A stretch of DNA of 64,000 nucleotides from contig NZ_CP046908.1 of NCBI RefSeq assembly GCF_009789575.1, positions 5,051,001-5,115,000 of the forward strand. Reading direction: 5' to 3'. Source of the stretch: Stappia indica. GTDB lineage: Bacteria; Pseudomonadota; Alphaproteobacteria; Rhizobiales; Stappiaceae. A program made the position numbers and the translations under genes. Positions 17,579-25,582 of the stretch are shown here, piece by piece (positions within the stretch are counted from its first letter, which is position 1; every line of letters starts with the position of its first letter). The notes under the pieces were generated by a model. The model ran no database searches. It was not told the DNA's origin and was given only the letters and a program-made list of their open reading frames with translations.

Positions 17579-18256
17579 ATGACCAAGGATCAATCGGTGG
17601 AGCGGCTCACGGCAGTGCTGCAGAAGATCGCGGCGGCGGAGGAAGTGCGCGAGGGCAATCCCGGCCCGGTGACGCTGGTCGCCGTCTCCAAGACCTTCGA
17701 CGCGGACGCGATCCGCCCGGTGATTGCCGCAGGGGCCCGCGTGTTCGGCGAGAACAAGGTGCAGGAGGCGCAGGAGAAGTGGCCGGCGCTGAAGGCCGAG
17801 TATCCCGACATCGAGCTGCGCCTGCTGGGGCCGCTGCAGTCCAACAAGGCGAAGGACGCGGTCGCGCTGTTCGACGTGATTGAGTCCGTCGACCGGGAGA
17901 AGATCGCCGCCGAGATCTCGCGCGAGATCGCCCGCCAGGGCCGCAGCCCGCGCCTCTATGTGCAGGTGAACACCGGCCGCGAGCCGCAGAAGGCCGGCAT
18001 CGACCCCGACGAGGCCATCGCCTTCGTCGAGCGCTGCCGCGACGTGCACGGGCTGACCATCGAGGGGCTGATGTGCATTCCCCCCGCAGGCGAGGACCCC
18101 GCGCCGCATTTCGAGCTGCTGGCCGCGCTCGCCGACAAGGCGGGCCTTGCCCGCCGCTCCATGGGCATGTCCGGCGACTACGAGAAGGCGGTGATCTACG
18201 GCGCCACCAGCGTGCGCGTCGGCTCGGCCATCTTCGGCGCCCGGACCTATGCCTGA
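17579..18256 (+). CDS. yggS: YggS/PLPBP-family pyridoxal phosphate homeostasis protein
   Basis: 225 residues with the YggS signature: Lys38 in Val-Ala-Val-Ser-Lys-Thr (PLP Schiff-base Lys), Gly-Glu-Asn-Lys-Val-Gln-Glu, and the C-terminal Ser-Met-Gly-Met-Ser-x-Asp-Tyr-Glu-Lys-Ala and Val-Arg-Val-Gly-Ser-x-Ile-Phe-Gly. The family is a single-domain beta/alpha-barrel that binds PLP and affects B6 and amino-acid pools; no catalytic reaction is established. It starts 43 bases after DctM and is followed closely by the kinase-like gene, so it probably belongs to this transcript. YggS is usually elsewhere (near proC or ftsZ-region genes in many bacteria), which makes the context odd. A GTG at 17570 is an alternative start. 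Confidence 0.88.
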   Translation: MTKDQSVERLTAVLQKIAAAEEVREGNPGPVTLVAVSKTFDADAIRPVIAAGARVFGENKVQEAQEKWPALKAEYPDIELRLLGPLQSNKAKDAVALFDVIESVDREKIAAEISREIARQGRSPRLYVQVNTGREPQKAGIDPDEAIAFVERCRDVHGLTIEGLMCIPPAGEDPAPHFELLAALADKAGLARRSMGMSGDYEKAVIYGATSVRVGSAIFGARTYA

Positions 18257-18292
18257 CCCGGATTTTCCTTTTTGAATTCAGGATCCTACCAG

Positions 18293-19645
18293 ATGAACAT
18301 CAACGCTCACCAGAAGCTGGACTACCGGATCACCCACCAGTTCGACGGTCTGACCATCTCGGATGGCGAGTTCCAGCGCCTGCTCGACATCGCCAGTTGG
18401 AACGGCCACGTGCCGACCTTCACCCGGCGCGGCCGCGGCTCGTGGGAGAGCCTGAACGAGCCCATCGCGCTCAAGGACGATCCCACCGTCACCTTCCACG
18501 CGGCCAAGCTCAAGGGCGTCGGCCTGTGGAACCCGATCCTGCCGGGCGACGCGGAATATTCCAACAAGTTGCATGACGATGCCGGCAACGATCCGGTGCC
18601 GCCGCTGACGGACCTCCTGGAATATCTCGTCACCTATCCGCATTTCGGCATCTCGAACGAGGGAGAGTACAAGTACGCCTACAGCTCGCCGAGCCCGATC
18701 GGCGGCATCGTCCACGAGCGGGCGCATCGCGAGTTCTGGTCGGCCGAGCGGCTGGTGCGCCACGGCGTGCCGACCATCGCGCCGCTGGCGGTGATCGAAT
18801 ACGGCGGCAACCTGACCTTCCAGGGCCAGCCGATGGGCGCGGTGCTGACGCTCTCGCCCGGCTCCGCCTCCTACCGCATCTCGGAGATCCTGTTCGGCGC
18901 CGGCATGGTGCGCGGCAGCGATCCCGTCTTCGACGCCCATTACGACGGCATCCGCGAGGCGCTCGGCGTGGAGGGCGATCCCGACGACGAGCGCGTCCGC
19001 CTCACGGTGATCTGCAAGCTCGCCCGCGAGGCCGGCAAGCTGCTGCACGACTTCTCGCTGGCCGAGCTCTACCGCTATTCCGGCGACTGGGGCAATTTCG
19101 TCTACTCGGTCGAGAGCAAGCGGCTGTTCCTGATCGACCTCGATTCCGTGCAGGACATCAACAATCTGCCGCCGACGGCGAAAGCGATGCAGTCCTGGCG
19201 CGACCTGGCCAGCGCCATCTACCGGATGGTCGGCAAGATCGGCTACCCGACCGCGCTCGGCAAATACACGATCGACAACCTGATGGAGTTCGATCCGATC
19301 GCGGCGAAGATCGCCGGCTATTTCCCGGACGTGCCGGAGGCCGAGATCCGCGCCATCTCCCGCCGCCTGTGGGGCTACTTCATCCCGCATCTGGCGCTGC
19401 TCAACAAGCACCGGGACGACATTCTCGGCGGCTGGGACGGCGACCGGCGCAAGTCCTACAAGATGGACCACGACCTCTTCTACATCCTGGCGCTGACCCT
19501 GCTGCGGCCGCTGTTCGAGCGCAGCGCAGTCGGGCGCAAGTATCCCAGCGACATCACCGACGACGAGATGTGGGGCAAGGCCGAGCGCTTCCTCGGCAAC
19601 CGCTTCCAGTATTTCGCCTGGCTGATGGGCCGGTACGATCTCTGA
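18293..19645 (+). CDS. protein-kinase-like-fold protein of unknown function
   Basis: A 450-residue soluble protein not matched to a named family by eye. Its layout suggests a phosphotransferase fold. There is a possible ATP Lys (Lys72/Lys74 in Ala-Ala-Lys-Leu-Lys-Gly), an Arg-Glu-Phe-Trp-Ser-Ala-Glu-Arg-Leu helix near 146-154 that could give the alphaC Glu, and a catalytic-loop-like stretch His252-Asp-Phe ... Gly-Asp265-Trp-Gly-Asn268. Leu-Ile-Asp282-Leu-Asp284-Ser follows in the DFG-like metal-binding place. Homologous aminoglycoside/HipA-type enzymes read His-x-Asp...Asn...Asp in the same spacing. It lies between yggS and the adenylation enzyme, so phosphorylation of a small molecule in that pathway is possible. 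The start at 18293 has CAGGA upstream. Confidence 0.6.
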   Translation: MNINAHQKLDYRITHQFDGLTISDGEFQRLLDIASWNGHVPTFTRRGRGSWESLNEPIALKDDPTVTFHAAKLKGVGLWNPILPGDAEYSNKLHDDAGNDPVPPLTDLLEYLVTYPHFGISNEGEYKYAYSSPSPIGGIVHERAHREFWSAERLVRHGVPTIAPLAVIEYGGNLTFQGQPMGAVLTLSPGSASYRISEILFGAGMVRGSDPVFDAHYDGIREALGVEGDPDDERVRLTVICKLAREAGKLLHDFSLAELYRYSGDWGNFVYSVESKRLFLIDLDSVQDINNLPPTAKAMQSWRDLASAIYRMVGKIGYPTALGKYTIDNLMEFDPIAAKIAGYFPDVPEAEIRAISRRLWGYFIPHLALLNKHRDDILGGWDGDRRKSYKMDHDLFYILALTLLRPLFERSAVGRKYPSDITDDEMWGKAERFLGNRFQYFAWLMGRYDL

Positions 19646-19691
19646 AGCAATTCCAGGAAAAGTGGGAACCGGTTTTCCGTCCGAAATTGCG
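19646..19691. repeat. intergenic palindromic repeat (type I associate with Rhizobiales)
   Basis: An imperfect palindrome starting at the stop codon of the kinase-like gene: AGCAATTCCAGGAAAA faces TTTTCCGTCCGAAATTGCG. From memory, near-identical sequences occur many times between genes in Rhizobiales genomes. It may fold into an RNA hairpin and weaken transcription into the adenylation gene. Only one copy is recognised in this window. Confidence 0.6.
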
Positions 19692-19718
19692 TGAAAACAA
19701 AGGGACAGGAGTACGACG

Positions 19719-21335
19719 ATGGCGCGCATCATTCCGCGGCTGCTCGAGGCGATGGCACGGCAGGCACCGGAGGCTGCCGCCATCGTCTTCGAGGACACGA
19801 CCTGGACGCGGGCGGAGCTGCAGGATTTCGCCGCCCGCGTTGCCCGCACCCTGCATGCCGGCGGCGTGCGCCGCGACGACCGGGTCGCGGTGTGGCTCGA
19901 CAAGTCGCCGGAGGCGGTCGGCGCGCTGCTCGGCGTGATGATGGCCGACGCGATCTGCGTGCCGCTCGACCCGACCGGGCCGGCGCCGCGCCTTGCCGGC
20001 ATCCTCAAGGACTGCGAGCCGTCGATGCTCGTCTCCTCGGCCAACAAGGCGAAGCGGCTGGAGGCGCTGGTGGCGGAGGGCTGCGAGCTGCCGCCGGTGC
20101 TGGTAACGGGCGGCGTGCCGCTGGCGCTGTCGCCGGAGGCGCGCGGCATCGCCCCGGTGATGCTGGAGCCCAAAGCTGAGAGCATGGGAGAGGAGAGGGG
20201 CGAGGGGACCGCTCCGCCGCCCTCGCAGGTGATCGACGAGGACCTTGCCTACATCCTCTACACCTCCGGCTCGACCGGAAAGCCGAAGGGCGTGATGATC
20301 AGCCACCGGGCCATCGTCGCCTTCTCCGACTGGGCGGGGGAGTATTTCGCGCTTCACGCGCAGGACCGGGTCGCCTCGCATTCGCCGCTGCATTTCGACC
20401 TGTCGCTGTTCGACGTGTGGACGACGCTGGCGCACGGGGCCTGTGTGCACCTGGTGCCGCAGGGCATCTCCTTCATGGCGACGGACCTGGTGCGCTTCCT
20501 CGCCGAAAGCCGCGTGACGGTGTGGCAGTCGGTCCCGTCCGTGCTACGGATGATCACCCGCCAGCTCGGCGATCCGGGACCGGAGTTCGATCACCTGCGG
20601 CTGATCTTCTTTGCCGGCGAGCCCTATCCGCCGGCGGAGCTGCGCGACCTGATGACCCGCCTGCCGAAGGCGCGCTATCACAACATCTACGGCGCGACGG
20701 AGATCAACGACGTCACCTGCCACGCGCTGACTGGTCTGCCGGACGACGGCCCGCTGCCCATCGGCGTGCCTTGCGCCCATATGGAGGTGCTGGTGCTGGG
20801 CGAGGAGGGCGAGGTCCTGTCGGGGCAAGGCGCCATCGGCGAGCTCTGCGCCCGCGGGCCGACATTGGCGAAGGGCTATTGGGGCGATCCGGCGATGACG
20901 GCGGCGAAGTTCGTGCAGGACCCGCGCCACGACCTCTACCCCGATCCGCTCTACCGCACCGGCGACCTGGTGCGCATCGGTGAGGGCGGCACGCTGCACT
21001 ATGTCGGAAGGCGGGATTCCCAGGTGAAGATCCGCGGCTTCCGCGTCAATATCGGCGAGGTCGAGGAGGCCCTGCTGCGCCACGAGGGCGTCAGCGAGGT
21101 GGCGGTGATCGACGAACTGGACGCGGACGGGACCCGCACGCTGGCCGCCTGCTTCATCGCGCCTGGAGAGGTGCCGGATGCGCGCGCGCTGAAGCGGCAC
21201 TGCCTGGGCTTTCTGCCGAACTACATGGTGCCGGAGCGCTTCGTGCCGGTCGATACCCTGCCGCGCACCTCCACCGGCAAGATCGACCGCCAGGCCCTGC
21301 GCCGGCAGCAGGAGGTGGCGGCACAGCCGGCCTGA
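19719..21335 (+). CDS. stand-alone amino-acid adenylation enzyme (prolyl-AMP ligase-like)
   Basis: 538 residues, a complete ANL adenylation domain without condensation or carrier domains. Core motifs: Tyr-Thr-Ser-Gly-Ser-Thr-Gly-Lys-Pro-Lys-Gly at 181-191, Asn-Ile-Tyr-Gly-Ala-Thr-Glu at 322-328, Tyr-Arg-Thr-Gly-Asp-Leu, and the C-terminal Thr-Ser-Thr-Gly-Lys-Ile-Asp-Arg with the catalytic Lys. The A4 motif His-Phe-Asp-Leu-Ser-Leu-Phe-Asp-Val-Trp (225-234) supplies the Asp that binds the alpha-amino group, so an amino acid is the likely substrate. It resembles the freestanding L-prolyl-PCP ligases of pyrrole pathways (RedM, PigI, PltF, CloN4). A 15-residue acidic insert precedes the P-loop. 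The start has a CAGGAG site. It would load the carrier protein at 8422-8694; this is inference. Confidence 0.82.
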   Translation: MARIIPRLLEAMARQAPEAAAIVFEDTTWTRAELQDFAARVARTLHAGGVRRDDRVAVWLDKSPEAVGALLGVMMADAICVPLDPTGPAPRLAGILKDCEPSMLVSSANKAKRLEALVAEGCELPPVLVTGGVPLALSPEARGIAPVMLEPKAESMGEERGEGTAPPPSQVIDEDLAYILYTSGSTGKPKGVMISHRAIVAFSDWAGEYFALHAQDRVASHSPLHFDLSLFDVWTTLAHGACVHLVPQGISFMATDLVRFLAESRVTVWQSVPSVLRMITRQLGDPGPEFDHLRLIFFAGEPYPPAELRDLMTRLPKARYHNIYGATEINDVTCHALTGLPDDGPLPIGVPCAHMEVLVLGEEGEVLSGQGAIGELCARGPTLAKGYWGDPAMTAAKFVQDPRHDLYPDPLYRTGDLVRIGEGGTLHYVGRRDSQVKIRGFRVNIGEVEEALLRHEGVSEVAVIDELDADGTRTLAACFIAPGEVPDARALKRHCLGFLPNYMVPERFVPVDTLPRTSTGKIDRQALRRQQEVAAQPA

Positions 21336-21364
21336 GGCGTGCGCCGGGCCTTTTGCGAACACGC

Positions 21365-21389
21365 AAAAACGGGCGGGAAATCCCGCCCG
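21365..21389 (-). terminator. Rho-independent terminator of tRNA-Cys
   Basis: CGGGCGGG (21370-21377) pairs perfectly with CCCGCCCG (21382-21389) across a four-base loop. On the minus strand the stem is followed by TTTTT, as expected just downstream of the tRNA. The same hairpin may also slow plus-strand transcripts leaving the adenylation gene. Confidence 0.8.
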
Positions 21390-21418
21390 GCCGCCGCCGC
21401 GAAAAAGGAAGAAGGGAA

Positions 21419-21492
21419 TGGAGGCCTCGCCTGGAGTCGAACCAGGATTAAGGGAGTTGCAATCCCTTGCGTAGCCATTCCGCCACGAGGCC
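21419..21492 (-). tRNA. tRNA-Cys (anticodon GCA)
   Basis: A complete cloverleaf on the minus strand: acceptor GGCCTCG pairs with CGAGGCC, the anticodon stem AGGGA/TCCCT encloses loop TTGCAAC (anticodon GCA), and the T-arm is CCTGG-TTCGACT-CCAGG. Discriminator T is followed by an encoded CCA. It sits between the adenylation gene and the Lrp gene, with an AT-rich promoter region upstream at about 21540-21610. Confidence 0.95.
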
Positions 21493-21637
21493 GCAGGTTT
21501 TCGGGGCGTCTGTTTGCCCCGTCTTCCTGTAGAGAGACCTTATTGTCTCGATGTCTTGCGATCAATTATAATAATGATATCGATATATATAATATTAAAT
21601 GTGGGAATCCGGTCGTATAGTGATGGATATTCGGGAC

Positions 21638-22099
21638 TCATATCGGGAGGTGCGTGGTGTATTTGGTCTCTTCCAGGATCACCGTGCTCTGGATCTCGTG
21701 CAGGCCCGGCAGCATCACCAGCTTCTCGCGCAAGAGGGTCTGGAAGTGATCCATGTCCCGCACGACGACGCGCAGGTTGAAGTCGAATTCGCCGAGCATC
21801 AGCTGCACCACCTGGATTTCCGGGATCTTCAGCGCCGCTTCCTGGAACACCGAGATCGACTGGCGCCCGTGGCCCGACAGCTTGATGCGCACCAGGATGG
21901 TGGCGTCGAAGCCGAGCTTGCGACGGTCGAGGATGATCGAGCGGCCGAGAATCACCTTGTCCTCGATCATCCGGTTGATGCGGCGCGAGCAGGGCGACTG
22001 CGACAGGCCGACTCGCTCGGCCACTTCGGTGACGGAGAGTGAGCCGTCCTGTTGCAGGACGCGCAGGATCTTCAGATCGGTTTCGTCGAGTGGCTGCAT
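21638..22099 (-). CDS. Lrp/AsnC-family transcriptional regulator
   Basis: 153 residues. The N-terminal helix-turn-helix reads Leu-Asp-Glu-Thr-Asp-Leu-Lys-Ile-Leu then Val-Gly-Leu-Ser-Gln-Ser-Pro-Cys-Ser-Arg-Arg. The C-terminal RAM domain (Leu-Met-Leu-Gly-Glu-Phe-Asp-Phe-Asn-Leu-Arg) binds amino-acid effectors and drives oligomerisation. It is divergent from the thiolase operon at 22237, with 137 bases between them, and so is the likely local regulator. Such pairs usually respond to a substrate amino acid or acyl-CoA. Confidence 0.9.
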   Translation of the reverse strand: MQPLDETDLKILRVLQQDGSLSVTEVAERVGLSQSPCSRRINRMIEDKVILGRSIILDRRKLGFDATILVRIKLSGHGRQSISVFQEAALKIPEIQVVQLMLGEFDFNLRVVVRDMDHFQTLLREKLVMLPGLHEIQSTVILEETKYTTHLPI

Positions 22100-22236
22100 G
22101 TTTCAGCTCCGTCTAAGCGCTGGCGCGCTGGTTTCATGCGCGCTAGTCTATTCGGGCGCCTCGAAAAGACAAGATTAGCCGGAATGCCGGCTTTATAGTG
22201 ACGGCGCTGATGGTGTAAGTCGCAGGGAGGAACGCG

Positions 22237-23406
22237 ATGGGAGCCTGCATGATCGGCTGGGCCCATTCCAGGTTCGGCAAATCGGAAGCGGCGGGGGCGG
22301 AGGAGCTGATCGCCGAAGTGGTCGGCGAGTGCCTCAGGCATGCCGATGTCGGTCCGCAGGAGATCGACGCGATCTTCCTCGGCACCTTCAACAATGGTTT
22401 TTCCAGACAGGATTTCCAGGCCTCGCTCGTTGCCCTTGCGGTGCCCGAGCTGCGCTTCACGCCGGCAACGCGCGTGGAAAACGCCTGCGCCACCGGGTCG
22501 GCCGCGATCCATGCGGGCATCCGCCAGATCGAGAGCGGGCGCGCCCGACGCGTGCTGGTCGTCGGCGTGGAGAAGATGACCGCGACGCCGACGCCGGAGG
22601 TCGGCGACATCCTGCTCGGCGCCTCCTACCGCAAGGAGGAGGCCGAGGTGGAGGGCGGGTTCGCCGGCGTCTTCGCCAACATCGCCCAGGCCTATTTCCA
22701 GGCCCATGGCGACCGGCGCGAGAGCCTGGCGCGGATCGCCGCCAAGAACCACGCCAACGGCATGGCCAACCCGTATGCGCATATGCGCAAGCCTTTCGAC
22801 TTCGACTTCTGCAACGAGGTCTCGGAGAAGAACCCGATCGTCGCCGGCCCGCTGCGCCGCACCGACTGCTCGCTGATCTCCGACGGGGCAGCGGCGATGG
22901 TGATCGCCGACACGGATACCGCGCTGACCACCGCGCCGCGCGCGGTGTATTTCCGCGCCGCCGAGCATGTGAACGACTTCCTGCCGCTCAGTCGCCGCTC
23001 GAAGACATCCTTCGAAGGCGCTGCAAGGGCTTGGAATTCGGCCTATGAGCGCGCCAAGGTCGGCGTCGCCGATCTCTCCTTCGTCGAGACCCACGACTGC
23101 TTCACCATCGCCGAGCTGCTGGAATACGAGGCCATGGGCCTTGCCCGCGAAGGCGAGGGGCACCGCATCATCGACGAGGGCATTTCCGCCTTCGGCGGGC
23201 GCCTGCCGGTGAACCCGTCCGGCGGGCTGAAGTCCAAGGGCCATCCCATCGGCGCCACCGGCGTCTCGCAGCATGTGATGGCGGCGATGCAGCTGTGCGG
23301 CGATGCCGGCGACATGCAGCTGCCGCGCGCCGAGCTTGCCGGCGTCTTCAACATGGGCGGGGCGGCGGTCGCCAATTACGTCTCGATCCTGGAGCGGCTG
23401 AAATGA
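22237..23406 (+). CDS. thiolase family protein (SCP-x/acetyl-CoA acetyltransferase-like)
   Basis: 389 residues. Cys84 in Glu-Asn-Ala-Cys-Ala-Thr-Gly-Ser is the nucleophile. The C-terminal half has Glu-Thr-His-Asp-Cys-Phe-Thr and Ser-Lys-Gly-His-Pro-Ile-Gly-Ala-Thr-Gly, the SCP2-thiolase pattern. Such enzymes cleave 3-oxoacyl-CoAs, often of branched, steroid or aromatic-derived acids. It is the first gene of a five-gene operon whose members overlap by four bases each. The start follows GGGAGGAACGCG. Confidence 0.88.
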   Translation: MGACMIGWAHSRFGKSEAAGAEELIAEVVGECLRHADVGPQEIDAIFLGTFNNGFSRQDFQASLVALAVPELRFTPATRVENACATGSAAIHAGIRQIESGRARRVLVVGVEKMTATPTPEVGDILLGASYRKEEAEVEGGFAGVFANIAQAYFQAHGDRRESLARIAAKNHANGMANPYAHMRKPFDFDFCNEVSEKNPIVAGPLRRTDCSLISDGAAAMVIADTDTALTTAPRAVYFRAAEHVNDFLPLSRRSKTSFEGAARAWNSAYERAKVGVADLSFVETHDCFTIAELLEYEAMGLAREGEGHRIIDEGISAFGGRLPVNPSGGLKSKGHPIGATGVSQHVMAAMQLCGDAGDMQLPRAELAGVFNMGGAAVANYVSILERLK

Positions 23407-25013
23407 GGGTGGAAGGCGCCGAGCGCATGTCCAACCGGGTGATGAATCTCGGTGACCTGCTCACCGATGCCGCCCGCCGCCATCCGGACCGGCCCGCAGT
23501 CGTGCATGGCGAGCGGGTCGTCAGCTGGGCGCAGATGAACGCCCGCGTCGACGCCTTCGCCCATGCGATGGCCGGCCTCGGCATCGGGCCAGGCGACAAG
23601 GTCATCGTCCAGTCGCGCAACTCGGTCGAGATGTTCGAGACCATGTTCGCGGTCTACAAGCTCGGCGCCGTCTGGGTGCCGACCAATTTCCGCATCCTGC
23701 CGGACGACGTCTCGCATGTCGCCAGCTCCTCGCAGGCGAAGGCCATCATCTACGAGCCGGAATTCGCCGCCCATGCCGATGCGGCGCGCGATGCCGGGGC
23801 GCAGAACGTCGTCTGCATCGGCGCAGCGCGCGCTGGCGAGCATGTCCATGCCGATCTGGTGGCGGCGGAGCTGGGCAAGCCCTTCCGTGCAGCCCCCGTC
23901 GAGCGGGACGATCCCTGCTGGTTCTTCTTCACCTCGGGCAGCACCGGCAAGCCGAAGGCGGCGGTGCTCAGCCACGGGCAGATGGCCTTCGTCATCACCA
24001 ATCACCTCGCCGACCTGATGCCGGGCACCACCTCGGACGATGCCTCGCTGGTCGTCGCGCCGCTGTCGCACGGGGCGGGCATCCACCAGCTGATCCAGGT
24101 GGCGCGCTGCGTCACCACCGTGCTGACGGTCTCGCGCAGCCTCGATGCCGACGAGGCGTTCCGCCTGATCGAGCGCCACCGCGTCTCCAACATGTTCACC
24201 GTGCCGAGCATCCTGACCGCGCTGGTCGGCGACCCGGCGGTGGACCGCTACGACCATTCCTCGCTGCGCCATGTCATCTATGCCGGCGCGCCGATGCTGC
24301 GCGAGCACCAGAAGACGGCGCTGCGCAAGCTCGGCCGCTGCCTGGTGCAGTATTTCGGCCTCGGCGAGGTGACCGGCAACATCACCGTTCTGCCGCCGCA
24401 TCTGCACGATCCCGAAGACGGGCCGGGCGTGCGCGTCGGCACCTGCGGCTATGCCCGCACCGGCATGCAGATCGAGATCCAGGACGACGAGGGCAACCGG
24501 CTGCCGCCGTTGGAAAACGGCGAGATCTGCGTCATCGGCCCGGCGGTGTTCAACGGCTATTACCGCAACGAGAAGGCCAATGCGGAGTCCTTCCGAAACG
24601 GCTGGTTCCGCACCGGCGACATCGGCCATTTCGACGAGAACGGCTTCCTGTTCATCACCGGGCGCGCCTCTGACATGTTCATCTCCGGCGGCTCCAACAT
24701 CTATCCGCTGGAGGTGGAGGAGAAGATCGTCGCCCATCCGGCGGTGGCCGAGGCCTGCGTCGTCGGCATGCCGGACGAGAAGTGGGGCGAGATCGGCGTT
24801 GCCGCCATCGTCCTGCAGCCGGGCGCCGAGATCACGCCGGAGCAGCTGAAGGCGGATCTCGCCACGCGCATCGCCGGCTACAAGATCCCCAAGCGCTTCG
24901 TCGTGTTCGACGAGCTGCCGCGCTCGGGCTACGGCAAGATCACCAAGAAGGCGGTTCGCGAGCTGCTGGAAAGCCGCCTTGCCGAAGAGCCCGTACTGGA
25001 GGGGGTAAGGTGA
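23403..25013 (+). CDS. AMP-dependent acyl-CoA synthetase/ligase
   Basis: 536 residues (or 528 from the ATG at 23427) with the ANL motifs Phe-Thr-Ser-Gly-Ser-Thr-Gly-Lys-Pro-Lys, Tyr-Phe-Gly-Leu-Gly-Glu-Val-Thr, Trp-Phe-Arg-Thr-Gly-Asp-Ile and a C-terminal Gly-Tyr-Gly-Lys-Ile-Thr-Lys. The pattern is that of medium-chain, fatty or aryl acid:CoA ligases. It probably activates the carboxylic acid that the rest of the operon degrades. Its ATG overlaps the thiolase stop. Confidence 0.9.
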   Translation: MRVEGAERMSNRVMNLGDLLTDAARRHPDRPAVVHGERVVSWAQMNARVDAFAHAMAGLGIGPGDKVIVQSRNSVEMFETMFAVYKLGAVWVPTNFRILPDDVSHVASSSQAKAIIYEPEFAAHADAARDAGAQNVVCIGAARAGEHVHADLVAAELGKPFRAAPVERDDPCWFFFTSGSTGKPKAAVLSHGQMAFVITNHLADLMPGTTSDDASLVVAPLSHGAGIHQLIQVARCVTTVLTVSRSLDADEAFRLIERHRVSNMFTVPSILTALVGDPAVDRYDHSSLRHVIYAGAPMLREHQKTALRKLGRCLVQYFGLGEVTGNITVLPPHLHDPEDGPGVRVGTCGYARTGMQIEIQDDEGNRLPPLENGEICVIGPAVFNGYYRNEKANAESFRNGWFRTGDIGHFDENGFLFITGRASDMFISGGSNIYPLEVEEKIVAHPAVAEACVVGMPDEKWGEIGVAAIVLQPGAEITPEQLKADLATRIAGYKIPKRFVVFDELPRSGYGKITKKAVRELLESRLAEEPVLEGVR

Positions 25014-25582
25014 GGGGCCCTGGCGGCCTGCCAGCCGCCTCGCGGCTGCTGCGTCAGCCCGGCCCGGTCGCCCGCGACCGGATCACCCTCGGCATGGATA
25101 TCTGCGAGGACGTGCGCTCGGGCCTGGTGCGGCTCGTCCCCGGCACGCCGCTGGTGGAGGCCTTCGGCGCCGCCGTGCGCGCGGCGACCGGCGGCGAGTG
25201 GCGGCCAGCCGCCTTCGAGATCCTGTCGGGCGGGTTCGAGCCCTGCATCTACTGCCTTGCCGCGCCCGATCCCGGCGGCGAGCGGGTGGTGACCTACACG
25301 CCGATGACGAATGCCGGCACCGTGCGCGCCTTCGGCGGCTCGGCGACGCTGGGGATCGGCGCCGACGGCGCGCCGCTGCTGCATTGCCATGCCTGGTTCG
25401 CCGAGCCGCATGAGGGCCGGGTGCTGGGCGGCCATCTCGACACGTTCGCCAGCCGCATCAGTGGCGAGGGTTTGCGGGTCCGCATGACGGTGTTCGACAG
25501 CTTCGACATCCGGCAGATGCCCGATGCGGAGACCAACCACACCGTCTTCCGGCCTCTGGAGCGTTCAGGAGGGGTGCAATGA
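25010..25582 (+). CDS. PPC/DUF296-domain protein, first of a tandem pair
   Basis: 190 residues from a GTG that overlaps the ligase stop (GTGA). The Phe-Glu-Ile-Leu-Ser-Gly-Gly-Phe region and the Leu-His-Cys-His-Ala...Gly-Gly-His-Leu stretch near 130-150 match the PPC (plants and prokaryotes conserved) fold, a small trimeric beta/alpha barrel-like domain with a His-rich putative metal site. In plants the domain accompanies AT-hooks; stand-alone bacterial members have no settled function. The N-terminal 25 residues are less typical, and the start could be the ATG at 25094. Confidence 0.72.
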   Translation: MRGPGGLPAASRLLRQPGPVARDRITLGMDICEDVRSGLVRLVPGTPLVEAFGAAVRAATGGEWRPAAFEILSGGFEPCIYCLAAPDPGGERVVTYTPMTNAGTVRAFGGSATLGIGADGAPLLHCHAWFAEPHEGRVLGGHLDTFASRISGEGLRVRMTVFDSFDIRQMPDAETNHTVFRPLERSGGVQ

